A stretch of DNA of 64,000 bases, from contig NZ_JAIRAU010000020.1 in NCBI RefSeq assembly GCF_020073745.1, positions 51,836 through 115,835 of the forward strand. Direction: 5' to 3'. Each line of letters begins with the position of its first letter. Position 1 is the stretch's first letter. Shown piece by piece: positions 28,045 to 37,334 of the stretch. Source of the DNA: Nannocystis pusilla. Lineage in GTDB: Bacteria; Myxococcota_A; Polyangia; Nannocystales; Nannocystaceae. Under the pieces are notes generated by a model. That model was given only the letters and a program-made list of their open reading frames with translations, did not search any database and was not told where the DNA came from. Both the position numbers and the translations under genes were made by a program.

Positions 28045-29374
28045 ATGGGATGACCCTGGCGGTGCCGTTGACGAGCTCGAGGCTGTAGACCTGGCCGTCT
28101 GGCCCCGCGGCCAGGTCGAGCACGACCTCCTGCGTGCCGTGGAGGTAGAGACGCGCGCCCGTGGGGTCGTAGCGGCCGACGGCGTACTTGAAGTCGAAGT
28201 CCGTGCTGTGTTGCCAGGCGACGAAGGCTCCGCCGGCCGGCATGGCCACGACGTCGACCGCGAACAGGTCCTTCGCCCACGTCAGCTCGTCGTCGCGCCA
28301 CCACTGCAGCGTCCCCGCGGCGTCGAACTGGGCCAGGGCGGCGATCTCGAACGGGGCGGGCGTGCCGGGCATCTTCTGGCTCATGACGACGAGGAGGCCG
28401 CCGGACGGCGTCTCGACCGCTCGGGGCGACGCGAGCCGACGCGGCGACGCGAGCTCGCGGCGCCACAGCAGCGCGCCTTGCGGATCGAGGGCGTCGACGA
28501 TCAGGGCGGCGGGCGTGGTGCCGACGACGTGGAGCGTGCCGTCGGCCGCGATCGCGGCGTGCTCGTAGCCGATGTCCGAGGGCGAACCCGGCGGGGCAAC
28601 GTGCGACCAGCGGAGCGCGCCGTCGCGGTCGAACACGTGGATCCCGTTGTGCGCCTCGAACACGACGATGTCGCCGCCCGGCGCGAGCAGGACCTGCTGC
28701 GGGGCGAAGCCGAGAGCGGGGTAGTCCTGGGTCCACAGCATCTCGCCTGTGGCTGTGTGGCGAGCGAGCCAGATGTGCCTCGTCGCGGCCACGTCGAAGC
28801 CGGTGCTGACGATGTCGCCGTCGCTCGCGACGGCCACGGCCATGCGCGGTCGCAGCGGTCCGTCGGTGTAGGTCCACGCGGTGGGTCCCTCGGGCGCGAG
28901 GGGGACCAGCTCGAGCCACGGGTTCCCGGCGAGCACCAGCGCGTCGGCGCCGGCGCCCGCCAGCGCGCCGTCGAGGACGGCGAGATTGACGGTCCAGGCT
29001 TCGCCGACCCAGACGGGGAGGGAGGGGGTGCCGCGGCCCGTGGTGCAGTCGGGCAGACAGCCGTCGTCCGGCTCGCGATTGCCGTCGTCGCAGCCCTCGC
29101 CGCGATCGAGCTCGCCGTCGCCGCACGGGTCGTCCGGAGCCGCGGTGGTCGCCGTATCCTCTTCTTCGCTCGGGGGGATCGGCTGCGGCGCGCTCGTGGT
29201 CGACGGCGGGACGTCGGGGGCGCTCGTGGTCGCGTCGTCGGGGGCGCCGGTGTCGCTCGCGCCGTCCTCACTGTCCGATGCGACATGTCGATCGGTACAT
29301 GCGTCAAGGAACAGGGAAGCGAGCAGGGGCAGCCACGGCGACGAGGGGCGAGCGGAGGCGAGGCGGGCGAGCAT
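28034..29374 (-). CDS. Lipoprotein with myxococcal Cys-rich repeat and beta-propeller (446 aa)
   Basis: Signal sequence with lipobox-like LFLDAC near residue 26. A Ser/Thr/Asp/Pro linker (about 30-80) leads to one Cys-rich myxococcal repeat (CGDGELDRGEGCDDGN..DDGC, residues about 82-108). The remaining 330 residues form a PQQ/kelch-like propeller (repeats of G.DIVVFEAHNG..VFDRDGALRWS and DPQGALLWRREL type). A 14-bp repeat pair at 29282-29299 encodes CTDRHVAS right behind the lipobox Cys. Probably an outer-surface protein; its ligand is unknown. Confidence 0.82.
   Translation of the reverse strand: MLARLASARPSSPWLPLLASLFLDACTDRHVASDSEDGASDTGAPDDATTSAPDVPPSTTSAPQPIPPSEEEDTATTAAPDDPCGDGELDRGEGCDDGNREPDDGCLPDCTTGRGTPSLPVWVGEAWTVNLAVLDGALAGAGADALVLAGNPWLELVPLAPEGPTAWTYTDGPLRPRMAVAVASDGDIVSTGFDVAATRHIWLARHTATGEMLWTQDYPALGFAPQQVLLAPGGDIVVFEAHNGIHVFDRDGALRWSHVAPPGSPSDIGYEHAAIAADGTLHVVGTTPAALIVDALDPQGALLWRRELASPRRLASPRAVETPSGGLLVVMSQKMPGTPAPFEIAALAQFDAAGTLQWWRDDELTWAKDLFAVDVVAMPAGGAFVAWQHSTDFDFKYAVGRYDPTGARLYLHGTQEVVLDLAAGPDGQVYSLELVNGTARVIPYLP
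29282..29299. repeat. 14-bp repeat pair directly behind a lipobox
   Basis: CATG 29282 and 29296, with TCGATCGGTA between. Confidence 0.7.
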
Positions 29375-29667
29375 GGCGACGGGCCGCGCAGGCGCGGGCT
29401 CACTCCGAGTGATGACGCCGGGCCTGCGATGCGCAAACGCGGGAGGACGGGTCGATCACACCCGGGCCCGATCGTCGGAGGTCCGGCGCAGAAACGCGCG
29501 GAGATCGCGCGATGCGTCGATTCGCGATCGCGCGGATTGGAGCCGCTGTTTTGCCGCGTCCTCGCGACCCATCAATGACGGTGAAATGGCGGCGAGTCGA
29601 ACCTCGAGAGGAGCGAGCGATCGTCGGCGTTGCGGTGCGCGTGGTGATCGTTGTATGGTCCGCTCGC
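29375..29667. other. Divergent intergenic region before the SWIM/MoxR operon
   Basis: 293 bases between divergent genes must hold the operon promoter. I see a TTGTATGG stretch near 29650 but no convincing -35. No repeat units and no further gene. Confidence 0.4.
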
Positions 29668-30147
29668 GTGTCTGCTGCGTCCCCCCGCTCCGTGATTCGC
29701 CCCCGCGTGCTGCCGCGTGCGCGCAAGGTCCAGAAAGTCCCGTTCGTCGAGCTGTACGCCGGTCGCCTGCAAGGGGTGGTCTCGAGCGGGTCCGACCAGG
29801 ATCGGGTGTACGTCTCGTACTTCGAGGCGGGGAGCGGCAACTTCTATTGTAGTACGAACAACAATCGCCCGTGCGGCGGCCTGCGGGGCTCGCCGTGCAA
29901 GCACCTGGTGGAGCTCCTCAACGAGGGGGTGCTGCAGTACGGGGCGGCGCGGGTGATCGCGTATTTGGGCCTGCAGGCCGAGCCCGACAAGGTGAAGTCG
30001 GGCGGCGAACTGCTCCGCCACATCAAGGGCGGGCCGCACAAGGTCGAGGCCGGAATGGTGTTCAGCCGCTTCCTCACCTATCTGCAATACGTCAGCGTGG
30101 CGCCGACCGGCGTGCCGCTGCCCGACATGGCCTGGTTCGTGCGCTGA
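29668..30147 (+). CDS. SWIM-like zinc-finger protein (159 aa)
   Basis: First gene of the MoxR/VWA operon. It has a CX7CX7CXH cluster (FYCSTNNNRPC, then GSPCKHL), which fits a SWIM-type zinc site with an enlarged first gap; canonical SWIM is CXC..CXH. Around it are VYVSYFEAGSG (strand pair before the finger) and a C-terminal helical part. Start: GTG at 29668; upstream in-frame codons to 29512 look non-coding. SWIM fingers bind nucleic acid or protein. The stop overlaps the next start by one base (TGATG), so the two are translated together. Similar cassettes with a longer SWIM protein occur in actinobacteria, from memory. Confidence 0.7.
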   Translation: MSAASPRSVIRPRVLPRARKVQKVPFVELYAGRLQGVVSSGSDQDRVYVSYFEAGSGNFYCSTNNNRPCGGLRGSPCKHLVELLNEGVLQYGAARVIAYLGLQAEPDKVKSGGELLRHIKGGPHKVEAGMVFSRFLTYLQYVSVAPTGVPLPDMAWFVR

Positions 30148-31556
30148 TGCCGTTGCACCCACTTCACGGCCCTCCGGGCCTGCTCGATCTGAAGAGTGTT
30201 CCCGAGCCGGTGACGCACACCGCCGGGCTGCTGGCGCAGCTCGACGAGGTGTTCGAGTCCGGGTTCGGCAGGTTGTCGAGCGCCAACTTGCAGACGCTGG
30301 CGTCGCTGGCGAGCAGCTTCGCCGGCACGCCGCTGGCCGAGCCGCTGCAGGCGGCGATCGCCGGGCTCGGGCGCTCCGAGTTCGTCGACCGGCACTTCGC
30401 CGTGATCGCGGCCGCGCGGGCGGCGGCGCACGGGGCGATGCACGACGCGCTGGTGGCCCAGGCCTGCGCGGCGCTGTCGCGGCCGCGGCCGGAGCTCGAG
30501 GTGTTCGCGGCCGCGCCGGCGCAGGAGGCCCCGCCGCGGGCGGCGGTGCTGCTCGAGAGCGTGCGCCAGTGGTTGATGGAGCTGGCGATCGCCGGCTTCG
30601 CCAACCTCGAAGTCGGGGCGCTGCTGCCGTTCCAGGCCACGCTCGACGCGATCATGGCCGAGCCGGCGCTGGTGCGGCACGCGGCGCTGCTGAGCGGCTT
30701 CCTCGACGAGCTCCTGACGGTGTTCCCGGCGCACGGCAAGCCGGAGGTGCCGCGGCTGCGGTGGGTCGACTTGTGGGCGCGCTCGATGGTGCTGTCGCTG
30801 GCCCCGCCGGCGCCGGTGGCCACGCGCGAGGTCAAGGGCGAGCTGCGGGTGTTCGCCACCGACCTGCGGCAGCACGATCACGTGGTGTGCCTGGTCGCCT
30901 TCGGCGCGCTGCACGAGCCGGGCAAGCCGCCGCGGGTGGTGCGGACCAGCGTGTCGGCGTTCAAGGTCGACGTGCTGCAGGGCGAGGACCTCGCGGGGCT
31001 GCTCAACGAGGTCGGCGGCAAGCTGCTCGAGGCGATCGCGGGCGGGCAGGGGCTGAAGATCGCGGGCATGCTGCTGCACGCGACCGGCGACCTGGTATGG
31101 CAGGAGTCGCGCGCGGAGGTGCTGCCGGCGAAGTTGAAGCTGGCCGAAGAGGCAGCCGCGGTGTTGACGACACCGACGGCGCTGCGGCCGAGCGCGCGGC
31201 CCGAGGACCGGCACCCGGCGGTCATCGAAGAGCTGGTGTGGTTGCCGGCCGAGGCCTACGCGGCGACAGGCAAGGAGCCGCGCGAGGTGTCGCTCGGAGG
31301 CTCGCCGTTCCCGCTGGCGTCCGAGCGCGTGCCCGTCAGCGACGATCTGCCGCTCGCCGAGCTCGCGGGCAGCAAGGGGCTGGTGGCGCTGCTGCGGTTC
31401 GACGGCGGGCGCTGGTCGCTGCAGCCGGTGATGATCGACAAGGGCAAGCCGCGGATGGTCGGCACGAGCCTGCAGTCGGCGCGCGCGAAGGCCAGGGGCG
31501 GCAACCTGGCGACCCTCAAGGAGCGCGCCGGCAAGCTGCTGCGCAAGAAGAGCTGA
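30147..31556 (+). CDS. Operon protein of unknown function (469 aa)
   Basis: Unrecognised. Two parts: an N-terminal 190 residues predicted all-helical, Ala/Leu-rich (AGLLAQLDEVFESGFGRLSS ... LLESVRQWLMELAIAGFANL), and a C-terminal mixed part with strands such as KGELRVFATDLRQHDHVVCLV, LKIAGMLLHATGDLVWQ and GLVALLRFDGGRWSLQPVMI, ending in a very basic tail (KARGGNLATLKERAGKLLRKKS). No signal or membrane segment. Fixed in the operon between the SWIM-like and VWA genes, it is probably a scaffold or substrate adaptor of the MoxR machine (inference). The CACGGCCCTCCGGGCCTG element is present in its first codons, as in the next gene's repeat. Confidence 0.7.
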   Translation: MPLHPLHGPPGLLDLKSVPEPVTHTAGLLAQLDEVFESGFGRLSSANLQTLASLASSFAGTPLAEPLQAAIAGLGRSEFVDRHFAVIAAARAAAHGAMHDALVAQACAALSRPRPELEVFAAAPAQEAPPRAAVLLESVRQWLMELAIAGFANLEVGALLPFQATLDAIMAEPALVRHAALLSGFLDELLTVFPAHGKPEVPRLRWVDLWARSMVLSLAPPAPVATREVKGELRVFATDLRQHDHVVCLVAFGALHEPGKPPRVVRTSVSAFKVDVLQGEDLAGLLNEVGGKLLEAIAGGQGLKIAGMLLHATGDLVWQESRAEVLPAKLKLAEEAAAVLTTPTALRPSARPEDRHPAVIEELVWLPAEAYAATGKEPREVSLGGSPFPLASERVPVSDDLPLAELAGSKGLVALLRFDGGRWSLQPVMIDKGKPRMVGTSLQSARAKARGGNLATLKERAGKLLRKKS

Positions 31557-31559
31557 CGT

Positions 31560-33062
31560 ATGACCGCCGGCGACACGGAGCTGATGCAGCGGGCCCGTCA
31601 GGGGCTCTACTGGCGGTTGATGTCGGCCCTGTTCGAGCAGGGCGACGCGGCGCCGAACCTCGAGACGCTGGCGCGCGAGCTGGCGCAGACGAGCGACCTG
31701 CCCTCCGAATTGCTCGACCCCAAGGTGACGGTCGACGTGCTCGTGCATCGCTTCCCGAAGCTGAAGCCCGAGTTCTCGCGGCCGCTGCCCGGCTTTTCTC
31801 CACGGCCCTCCGGGCCTGAGGGCTTTTCTCCACGGCCCTCCGGGCCTGAGGGCTCTGCTGCACGGCCCTCCGGGCCTGAGGGCGAATCGTCCGGGCCCGA
31901 GGGCGAGGCGTCGCAGCGGGCGGAGGCGCCGACCGATCTGAAGGGGACGGTGCAGCGGGCGCTGGTGGTCTCGAAGCTGCTGCTGAACGCGTTCGGGCCC
32001 AACACGCAGGGCTCGGTGACGGCGCAGCAGTACGGGGCGTGGGCCCGCGACGTCGAGTGGCTCGAGGGCGCGCTCGGCTTGCCGCCGGGTTCGCTGCGGC
32101 AGAGCGGTCGCAGCGGTGGGCACGGCTCGGGGCCGCCGTCGGGCGGGGGCGGCGAGGCGACGCGGCCGCCGATCGGCGACGAGGAGCTCAAGGCCGGGCT
32201 GGCGACGCTCGAGGCCGACATGATCCACCGCATGGATCTGCGCGAGGTCCTGAAGGACCCCGTGCTGTGCGAGCGGCTGGCGCCGTCGATGGCGCTGCTC
32301 GAGCAGATCCTGTGGGACAAGGGCAACCTCAGCGGGCCGGCGCTGCAGAACGCGAAGCGGCTGATCGCCCGCTACGTCGACGAATTGTCGAAGGTGCTGA
32401 AGCTGCAGATGCGCCAGGTGACGTCGCGGGTGCACGACAACCGGGTGCCGCCGCGGCGGATCTTCCGCAACCTCGACATGAAGCGGACGGTCTGGAAGAA
32501 CCTGACCAACTGGGACCCGAAGGAGCGCCGGCTGTACGTCGACCGGCTGTTCTTCCGCCGCACCGGCAAGAAGAGCCTGCCGACGAAGCTCATCATCATC
32601 GTCGACCAGTCGGGCTCGATGACGTCGGCGATGGTGCAGACGACGATCCTGGCCTCGATCTTCGCCGCGCTGCCGAAGGTGATCGTCCACCTGTTCGCGT
32701 TCGACACCCGCGTCATCGACCTGACGCCGTACGTGCACGACCCGGTCGAGACGCTGCTGCGGACCAAGCTCGGCGGCGGCAACGACATGCGGCTGGCGCT
32801 CGACCTGGCGGCGCCGTGCATCGATTCGCCGCAGAACACCGCGGTGGTCGTGATCTCCGACTTCTACGACTGGAGCGACTTCTTCTCGGTGCTGCGCCAG
32901 TGGAAGGAGTCGGGCTGTCACTTGATCCCGGTCGGGTCGCTGCACACGACCGGGTATTTCTCGGTCAACCCCGAGTACAGCGCGAAGTTCAAGGCGATCG
33001 GCGCGCCGGTCCTCAGCGGCAGCCCCAAGAAGCTGATCGAGCAGATCAAAAAGGTGATGTAG
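31560..33062 (+). CDS. VWA-domain protein, CoxE-like MoxR partner (500 aa)
   Basis: Cytosolic. Residues about 335-490 are a VWA domain with MIDAS DQSGSM, then the second-loop Thr and GGGNDM, and ISDFYDW. The N-terminal 330 residues are helical, with a disordered insert near residue 78-120 made of 10-residue repeats GFSPRPSGPE. VWA proteins beside MoxR ATPases present clients or metal to the ATPase. There is no TROVE domain, so it is not a Ro60/Rsr protein. It starts three bases after the preceding stop and ends five before the MoxR gene. Confidence 0.87.
   Translation: MTAGDTELMQRARQGLYWRLMSALFEQGDAAPNLETLARELAQTSDLPSELLDPKVTVDVLVHRFPKLKPEFSRPLPGFSPRPSGPEGFSPRPSGPEGSAARPSGPEGESSGPEGEASQRAEAPTDLKGTVQRALVVSKLLLNAFGPNTQGSVTAQQYGAWARDVEWLEGALGLPPGSLRQSGRSGGHGSGPPSGGGGEATRPPIGDEELKAGLATLEADMIHRMDLREVLKDPVLCERLAPSMALLEQILWDKGNLSGPALQNAKRLIARYVDELSKVLKLQMRQVTSRVHDNRVPPRRIFRNLDMKRTVWKNLTNWDPKERRLYVDRLFFRRTGKKSLPTKLIIIVDQSGSMTSAMVQTTILASIFAALPKVIVHLFAFDTRVIDLTPYVHDPVETLLRTKLGGGNDMRLALDLAAPCIDSPQNTAVVVISDFYDWSDFFSVLRQWKESGCHLIPVGSLHTTGYFSVNPEYSAKFKAIGAPVLSGSPKKLIEQIKKVM
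31793..31885 (+). repeat. 30-bp in-frame tandem repeat, three copies
   Basis: The unit of 30 bases contains CACGGCCCTCCGGGCCTG, itself an inverted repeat (GGCCC-TCC-GGGCC). Copies begin near 31793, 31823 and 31853, and a partial fourth (TCCGGGCCCGAGGG) follows. The same 18-base core recurs at 30166-30183 in the preceding gene. Confidence 0.85.
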
Positions 33063-33067
33063 TCGCC

Positions 33068-34309
33068 ATGGCGAAGAAGATCTCTACCCCCGCGAACATT
33101 GAATCCGCCGCGCCCGCGCCCGCGACCGCCGCCGCGTCCAGCGAGACCAAGCTGCGCATGCCGGCCGAGGAGAAGTACGCGGCCGAGCTGGCGTACCTGG
33201 CGAGCGTCGACAAGGACCCGCGGCCGTTCGCGTGGCGGCTGTCGCCGCGGATGATCCGCACGTTCATCCTCGGAGCTGGCCCGGGGGACAGCTTCGACCG
33301 GCCGATCGCGCAGAAGTTCTTCGGCGACGCGTCGCTGGTCGAGCGCGCGATCGTGACGCTGGCGTCGGACCGCGGCCTGCTGCTCATCGGCGACCCGGGC
33401 ACCGGCAAGAGCTGGCTGGCGGAGCTGCTGGCGGCGGCGACCTCGGGCAACTCGACGCACGTGGTCCAGGGCACGGCCGGCACCACCGAGGACCACATCA
33501 AGTACTCGTGGAACGTGGCGATGGTGATCGCGGGCGGGCAGTCGCGCGAGTCGATGATCCCGTCGCCGATCATGACGGCGATGCAGCGCGGCGAGATGGG
33601 TCGCTTCGAGGAGCTGACCCGCTGCGGCTCCGACGTGCAGGACGCGCTGATCTCGATCCTGTCGGAGAAGTACATCACCATCCCCGAGCTGCGCGGCGAC
33701 GAGAGCGTGGTCTACGCCAAGCCGGGCTTCAACATGATCGCCACCGCCAACAGCCGCGACCGCGGGGTCAACGAGCTGTCGACGGCGCTCAAGCGGCGCT
33801 TCAACTTCGTCACGATCCCGATCGTCACCAACAAGAAGTCGGAGAAGGAGATCGTGCTGTTCCGGACGCGCGAGCTGATGGCCCGCCACACGATCTCGGT
33901 CGACGTGCCGCCGACGATGCTCGACATCCTGCTGCAGACGTTCGCCGACCTGCGCGAGGCGACCGCCAACACGGCGTCGGAGGACCAGCGGCTCGAGTCG
34001 TCGCTGTCGACGGCGGAGCAGATCGGCGTGCTGGAGGACGCGCTGCTGCACAGCAACTTCTTCGGCGACAAGGCGCTGCAGCCGGGCACGCTGGCCCGGT
34101 CGCTGGTCGGCACGCTGGTCCGCCGCGTGCCCGAGGACGTGTCGATCCTCAACAAGTTCTGGCACGCCAGCGCGACCGAGACCGAGGGCGTGAAGAAGCG
34201 CAAGAAGGGCGAGGAGGCGGCCACGTCCGCGGCGCCGAAAAGTGACAAGTCGCCCGAGTGGGAGGCCTTCGTCGCCGGCGGCAAGCAGGCGCTGACGTCG
34301 TTCAAGTAG
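33068..34309 (+). CDS. MoxR-family AAA+ ATPase (413 aa)
   Basis: Walker A GDPGTGKSW at about residues 109-117, a sensor/pore region with GTAGTTEDHIKYSWN, the Walker B region around EELTRCGSDVQDALISIL (MoxR usually has the acidic pair further upstream; the exact position is unsure), sensor 1 ATANSRDRGVNELS and the arginine finger in LKRRFNFV. Long Ala/Lys-rich termini. The protein is a hexameric chaperone-like remodelling ATPase; partners are the VWA protein before it and the DUF5682-like protein after it. ATG at 33068, GTG of the next gene 10 bases after its stop. Confidence 0.9.
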   Translation: MAKKISTPANIESAAPAPATAAASSETKLRMPAEEKYAAELAYLASVDKDPRPFAWRLSPRMIRTFILGAGPGDSFDRPIAQKFFGDASLVERAIVTLASDRGLLLIGDPGTGKSWLAELLAAATSGNSTHVVQGTAGTTEDHIKYSWNVAMVIAGGQSRESMIPSPIMTAMQRGEMGRFEELTRCGSDVQDALISILSEKYITIPELRGDESVVYAKPGFNMIATANSRDRGVNELSTALKRRFNFVTIPIVTNKKSEKEIVLFRTRELMARHTISVDVPPTMLDILLQTFADLREATANTASEDQRLESSLSTAEQIGVLEDALLHSNFFGDKALQPGTLARSLVGTLVRRVPEDVSILNKFWHASATETEGVKKRKKGEEAATSAAPKSDKSPEWEAFVAGGKQALTSFK

Positions 34310-34319
34310 GCGGTACCGC

Positions 34320-37316
34320 GTGACCTCGATCCTCGACCCAGCCCTCCTCGACCCGGCGCTGCAGGCCCTCCGCACGCAGCTCGAAGCGGCGGCGGCGGCG
34401 TTCGCCGGCGACTCGGCGCACCTCGGGGCGCTGCTGCGCGCGATGATCGAGGACGTGCAGCGCGCGACCGCGGAGCCGGTCGAGGTGTTCCCGGTCAAGC
34501 ACCACTCGCCGGCGTCGGCCCTGCACATGCTGCGACGCCTGCGAGCGCGCGCGCCCAAGGTGATCTACATGGAGGGCTGCGAGGATCTCAATGCCTCGCT
34601 CGCCGGGCTGCACCACTGCCGCTTCCCGGTCGCGCTGCAGGCGTACGCGCCCGAGGCCCCGGCGTTCCCGGTCGACTGGACGCCGCTCAACGTGGTGCTG
34701 CCGCTCACCGAGTTCTCCGCCGAGTACCAGGCGATCGCGTATTGCCTGCAGAACCCGGGCACGAAGCTGGTGTTCGTCGACCGCTCGGTCGACCACGTGT
34801 TCCAGTGGATGCCGCGCGGCGGCCCTCCGCCGGGCTCGGACGACGAGGCCGACGACGGCGGCGCCGAGCCGGAGGAGGCCGAGGCCGAGGCGGGCGAGGG
34901 CGAGAGCGCAGGCAACACCGGCAACCTGCACGGCGGCGCTGTCGGGCTGCAGATCGGGGCGATGCAGCCGACGTTCGGCGATTTCCTCGACGTGCTGCTG
35001 CGCAACGCGAAGGTGCGCCACTACAGCGAGTGGTGGACGCAATACGTCGAGGGGCCGACGCTGGCCTGCGACTACGGGACCTACCGCCAGGTGTTCTTCC
35101 TGGTCGGCTCGTTGCTGCGACGGATCGGGATCACCGAGAAGGACCGCGTCGCGGACTGCGAGCGCGAGCGCTACATGTGGACGCGGATCCGCGAGCACAT
35201 GAAGGCGCACGCGATCGACCCGCGCGAGGCGATGTACGTGTGCGGGGCGATCCACGCGGTCTCGCCGATCCCCGAGTTCGGCTCGAAGGGCACCGCCTGG
35301 ACGGTGCCGGCGAAGACGCCGACGCAGTGGTTCTACGGCGTGGTGCCCTCGAGCTACGCGGCGATCGAGCGGCAGTTCAGCTTGCCCGCCGGCGAGATCT
35401 CGATCGCGCAGTCAATGTGGGACAAGGGGCTGCAGGCGCTCGACCTCAAGCCGTTTAAAATAGAAGCCGAGAAGAAAGAGTCGGAGAACAAGCCGACGGT
35501 GCGCAAGAAGGCGGCGGCGCCAGCCGCCGCGAGCGCGCCGGTCGACGTGGTGCCGGCGGCGGTGAGTGGTGCGGGGCTGCGCGACTTCCTGACGCGACCG
35601 CCGACCTTCGTCGCGGCCGACGACGAGCAGCTGATGCGCTGGTGCGTCGAGATCGTCCGGCTGGCGCGCAAGAACGGCTACACATCGTCGACCGCCGACA
35701 CGATAGCGATCCTGCACACGGCGACGCTGCTGGCGCGGCTGCGCGACCGACCGCACCCGTCGCCGTACGACTTCCAGGACGCTGCCGTGACGTGCCTCGA
35801 GAAAGATCGCGTGCCCGGCCGGCGCGACGTGCGGCGGCTGTGCCAGATCTTGCTCGGCGGCGACCGCCTCGGCCGGGTCGGCTACGAGTCGCTGCCGCCG
35901 CTGGCGCAGGACGTGTACGACCGCCTGGCGGTGCTCGGCGTCAATCTGAAGTCGAGCCGTATCGAGCGAGCCCTGCTCGACATCCAGGGCCGGCCCGAAT
36001 TGCTGCCGGCGTCCGATCTGCTGTGGCGCCTGCGCTACCTCGGCGCGGGCGTGCGGCCGATCATGGGCGAGCGCACGCTCGGCCACAAGCCGAAGCAGGA
36101 GTCGTGGGACATCGAGATCGGCAAGCACCAGAGCTCGCTGATCCAGCTCGGCTACGAGGGCCTGACGATCGAGCAGGTGCTCGAGAAGCGGCTCAAGGCC
36201 AAGGCGTTCGAGGCGACGTCGCGGGCCGCGAAGGCGCTCGAGGCGGCCGAGGACAGCGTGCTGTACCTGCGCAGCGGCCGGCTCACGCGCGAGCTGGGGC
36301 TGCGCGCGACGGAGCTGCTGCGCGCGGAGCTCGGGGGCAACGACGCGCCGGAGATCTTCCAGCGCGTGCGCGGGCTGGTCCACTACTACCGCACGCTGGG
36401 GATGCCGGACTGGATCAAGGACTTCGTGTCCACGGGCTATCGCCATTACGCGACGCTGCTACCGACGGCGTTCACCGACCGCGGGACGGCGCCGCGCCAG
36501 CTGGCGGCGATGCTGGCGTTCATCTTCACGCAGGAGGCGCTGGCGTTCTCGATGGGCTGCGAGCGCAGCCAGCTGCTGATCGCGGTGGCGCAGGCGGAGC
36601 CCGACGATCCGCCGAAGATCGCGCTGCGCTGGGCGGCGCAGTGGATCCTCGGCCAGCGCAGCGAGGACGAGATCCGCGCCGACTTCCAGCACCTGCTCCA
36701 CAGCCAGTGGCTGCTGCCGGCGTTCCCCGAGTACATGGCGGGCTTCCTGCTCGCGCTCGAGTTCACGCCGCGGATCTCCCGGCTCGCGGTCGAGTTCCTC
36801 AGCCGCGCGTTCGCGGCCCTGCCCGACGAGGTGCTGGTGCCGTGGCTGCCGAAGCTGGTGGTCACGCTGCGACCGCTCGGCTCGGGGGTGATGCAGACGC
36901 TGGTCAAGGAGGCCGGTCTGGCGTTCCCGCGCGAGCTCGGCAAGCTCGAGGCGTGGGAGTTCGCGTGGGACCGCAGCGTGCCGGTGGCTCCTCCACCTGC
37001 TCCAAAGGCCAGGTCGGAGGTGAAGCCGGCCGCGGCGCTGGCGGTGGAGCGCTCGCCGGTGGAGCTGGCGGTGGCGACGCTGTTGCGCGCCGAGCCGGCG
37101 ACGCTCGACGCGCTGGCGGGGCTGCTCGGCGTGGCGCCGACGTGGACGCCGCTGGCGGGCGCGCCGGAGGCCGCGACGGCGAGCGCAGCGGAGGCCGAGG
37201 CGGAGCCGGTCGCGGAGCCGGTGGCGAGCGCTGCCGATACGCCACTCGCGCAATTGCTCGCGGCCCACCCCGAGGCGCTGCAGGCCCTCGCGGCGCGCTT
37301 GCAGGCGCTCACGTGA
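34320..37316 (+). CDS. DUF5682-like large protein of the MoxR/VWA operon (998 aa)
   Basis: Recognised by its opening domain: FPVKHHSPASALHMLR, then VIYMEGCEDLN, then LPLTEFSAEYQAI, then ERERYMWTRI and CGAIHA. The HH and E-G-x-x-D pattern recalls TIKI/TraB or erythromycin-esterase folds, a possible hydrolase; that comparison is inference. An acidic Gly/Glu linker lies at about 165-200 and a Lys/Ala linker at about 380-405. The remaining 590 residues are helical, ARM/HEAT-like, and Ala/Leu-rich. GTG start at 34320. It closes the operon (next gene is on the same strand but is a lipoprotein, 18 bases later). Length is near the upper end for such proteins. Confidence 0.75.
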   Translation: MTSILDPALLDPALQALRTQLEAAAAAFAGDSAHLGALLRAMIEDVQRATAEPVEVFPVKHHSPASALHMLRRLRARAPKVIYMEGCEDLNASLAGLHHCRFPVALQAYAPEAPAFPVDWTPLNVVLPLTEFSAEYQAIAYCLQNPGTKLVFVDRSVDHVFQWMPRGGPPPGSDDEADDGGAEPEEAEAEAGEGESAGNTGNLHGGAVGLQIGAMQPTFGDFLDVLLRNAKVRHYSEWWTQYVEGPTLACDYGTYRQVFFLVGSLLRRIGITEKDRVADCERERYMWTRIREHMKAHAIDPREAMYVCGAIHAVSPIPEFGSKGTAWTVPAKTPTQWFYGVVPSSYAAIERQFSLPAGEISIAQSMWDKGLQALDLKPFKIEAEKKESENKPTVRKKAAAPAAASAPVDVVPAAVSGAGLRDFLTRPPTFVAADDEQLMRWCVEIVRLARKNGYTSSTADTIAILHTATLLARLRDRPHPSPYDFQDAAVTCLEKDRVPGRRDVRRLCQILLGGDRLGRVGYESLPPLAQDVYDRLAVLGVNLKSSRIERALLDIQGRPELLPASDLLWRLRYLGAGVRPIMGERTLGHKPKQESWDIEIGKHQSSLIQLGYEGLTIEQVLEKRLKAKAFEATSRAAKALEAAEDSVLYLRSGRLTRELGLRATELLRAELGGNDAPEIFQRVRGLVHYYRTLGMPDWIKDFVSTGYRHYATLLPTAFTDRGTAPRQLAAMLAFIFTQEALAFSMGCERSQLLIAVAQAEPDDPPKIALRWAAQWILGQRSEDEIRADFQHLLHSQWLLPAFPEYMAGFLLALEFTPRISRLAVEFLSRAFAALPDEVLVPWLPKLVVTLRPLGSGVMQTLVKEAGLAFPRELGKLEAWEFAWDRSVPVAPPPAPKARSEVKPAAALAVERSPVELAVATLLRAEPATLDALAGLLGVAPTWTPLAGAPEAATASAAEAEAEPVAEPVASAADTPLAQLLAAHPEALQALAARLQALT

Positions 37317-37334
37317 GCGTGTCACGCTGAGGCC

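Noticed and set aside
31560..33062. Ro60/Rsr protein that would fit a Y RNA next door
   Set aside because: The VWA domain is C-terminal to an unrelated helical region; no TROVE/HEAT domain is recognisable. The gene belongs to the MoxR operon.
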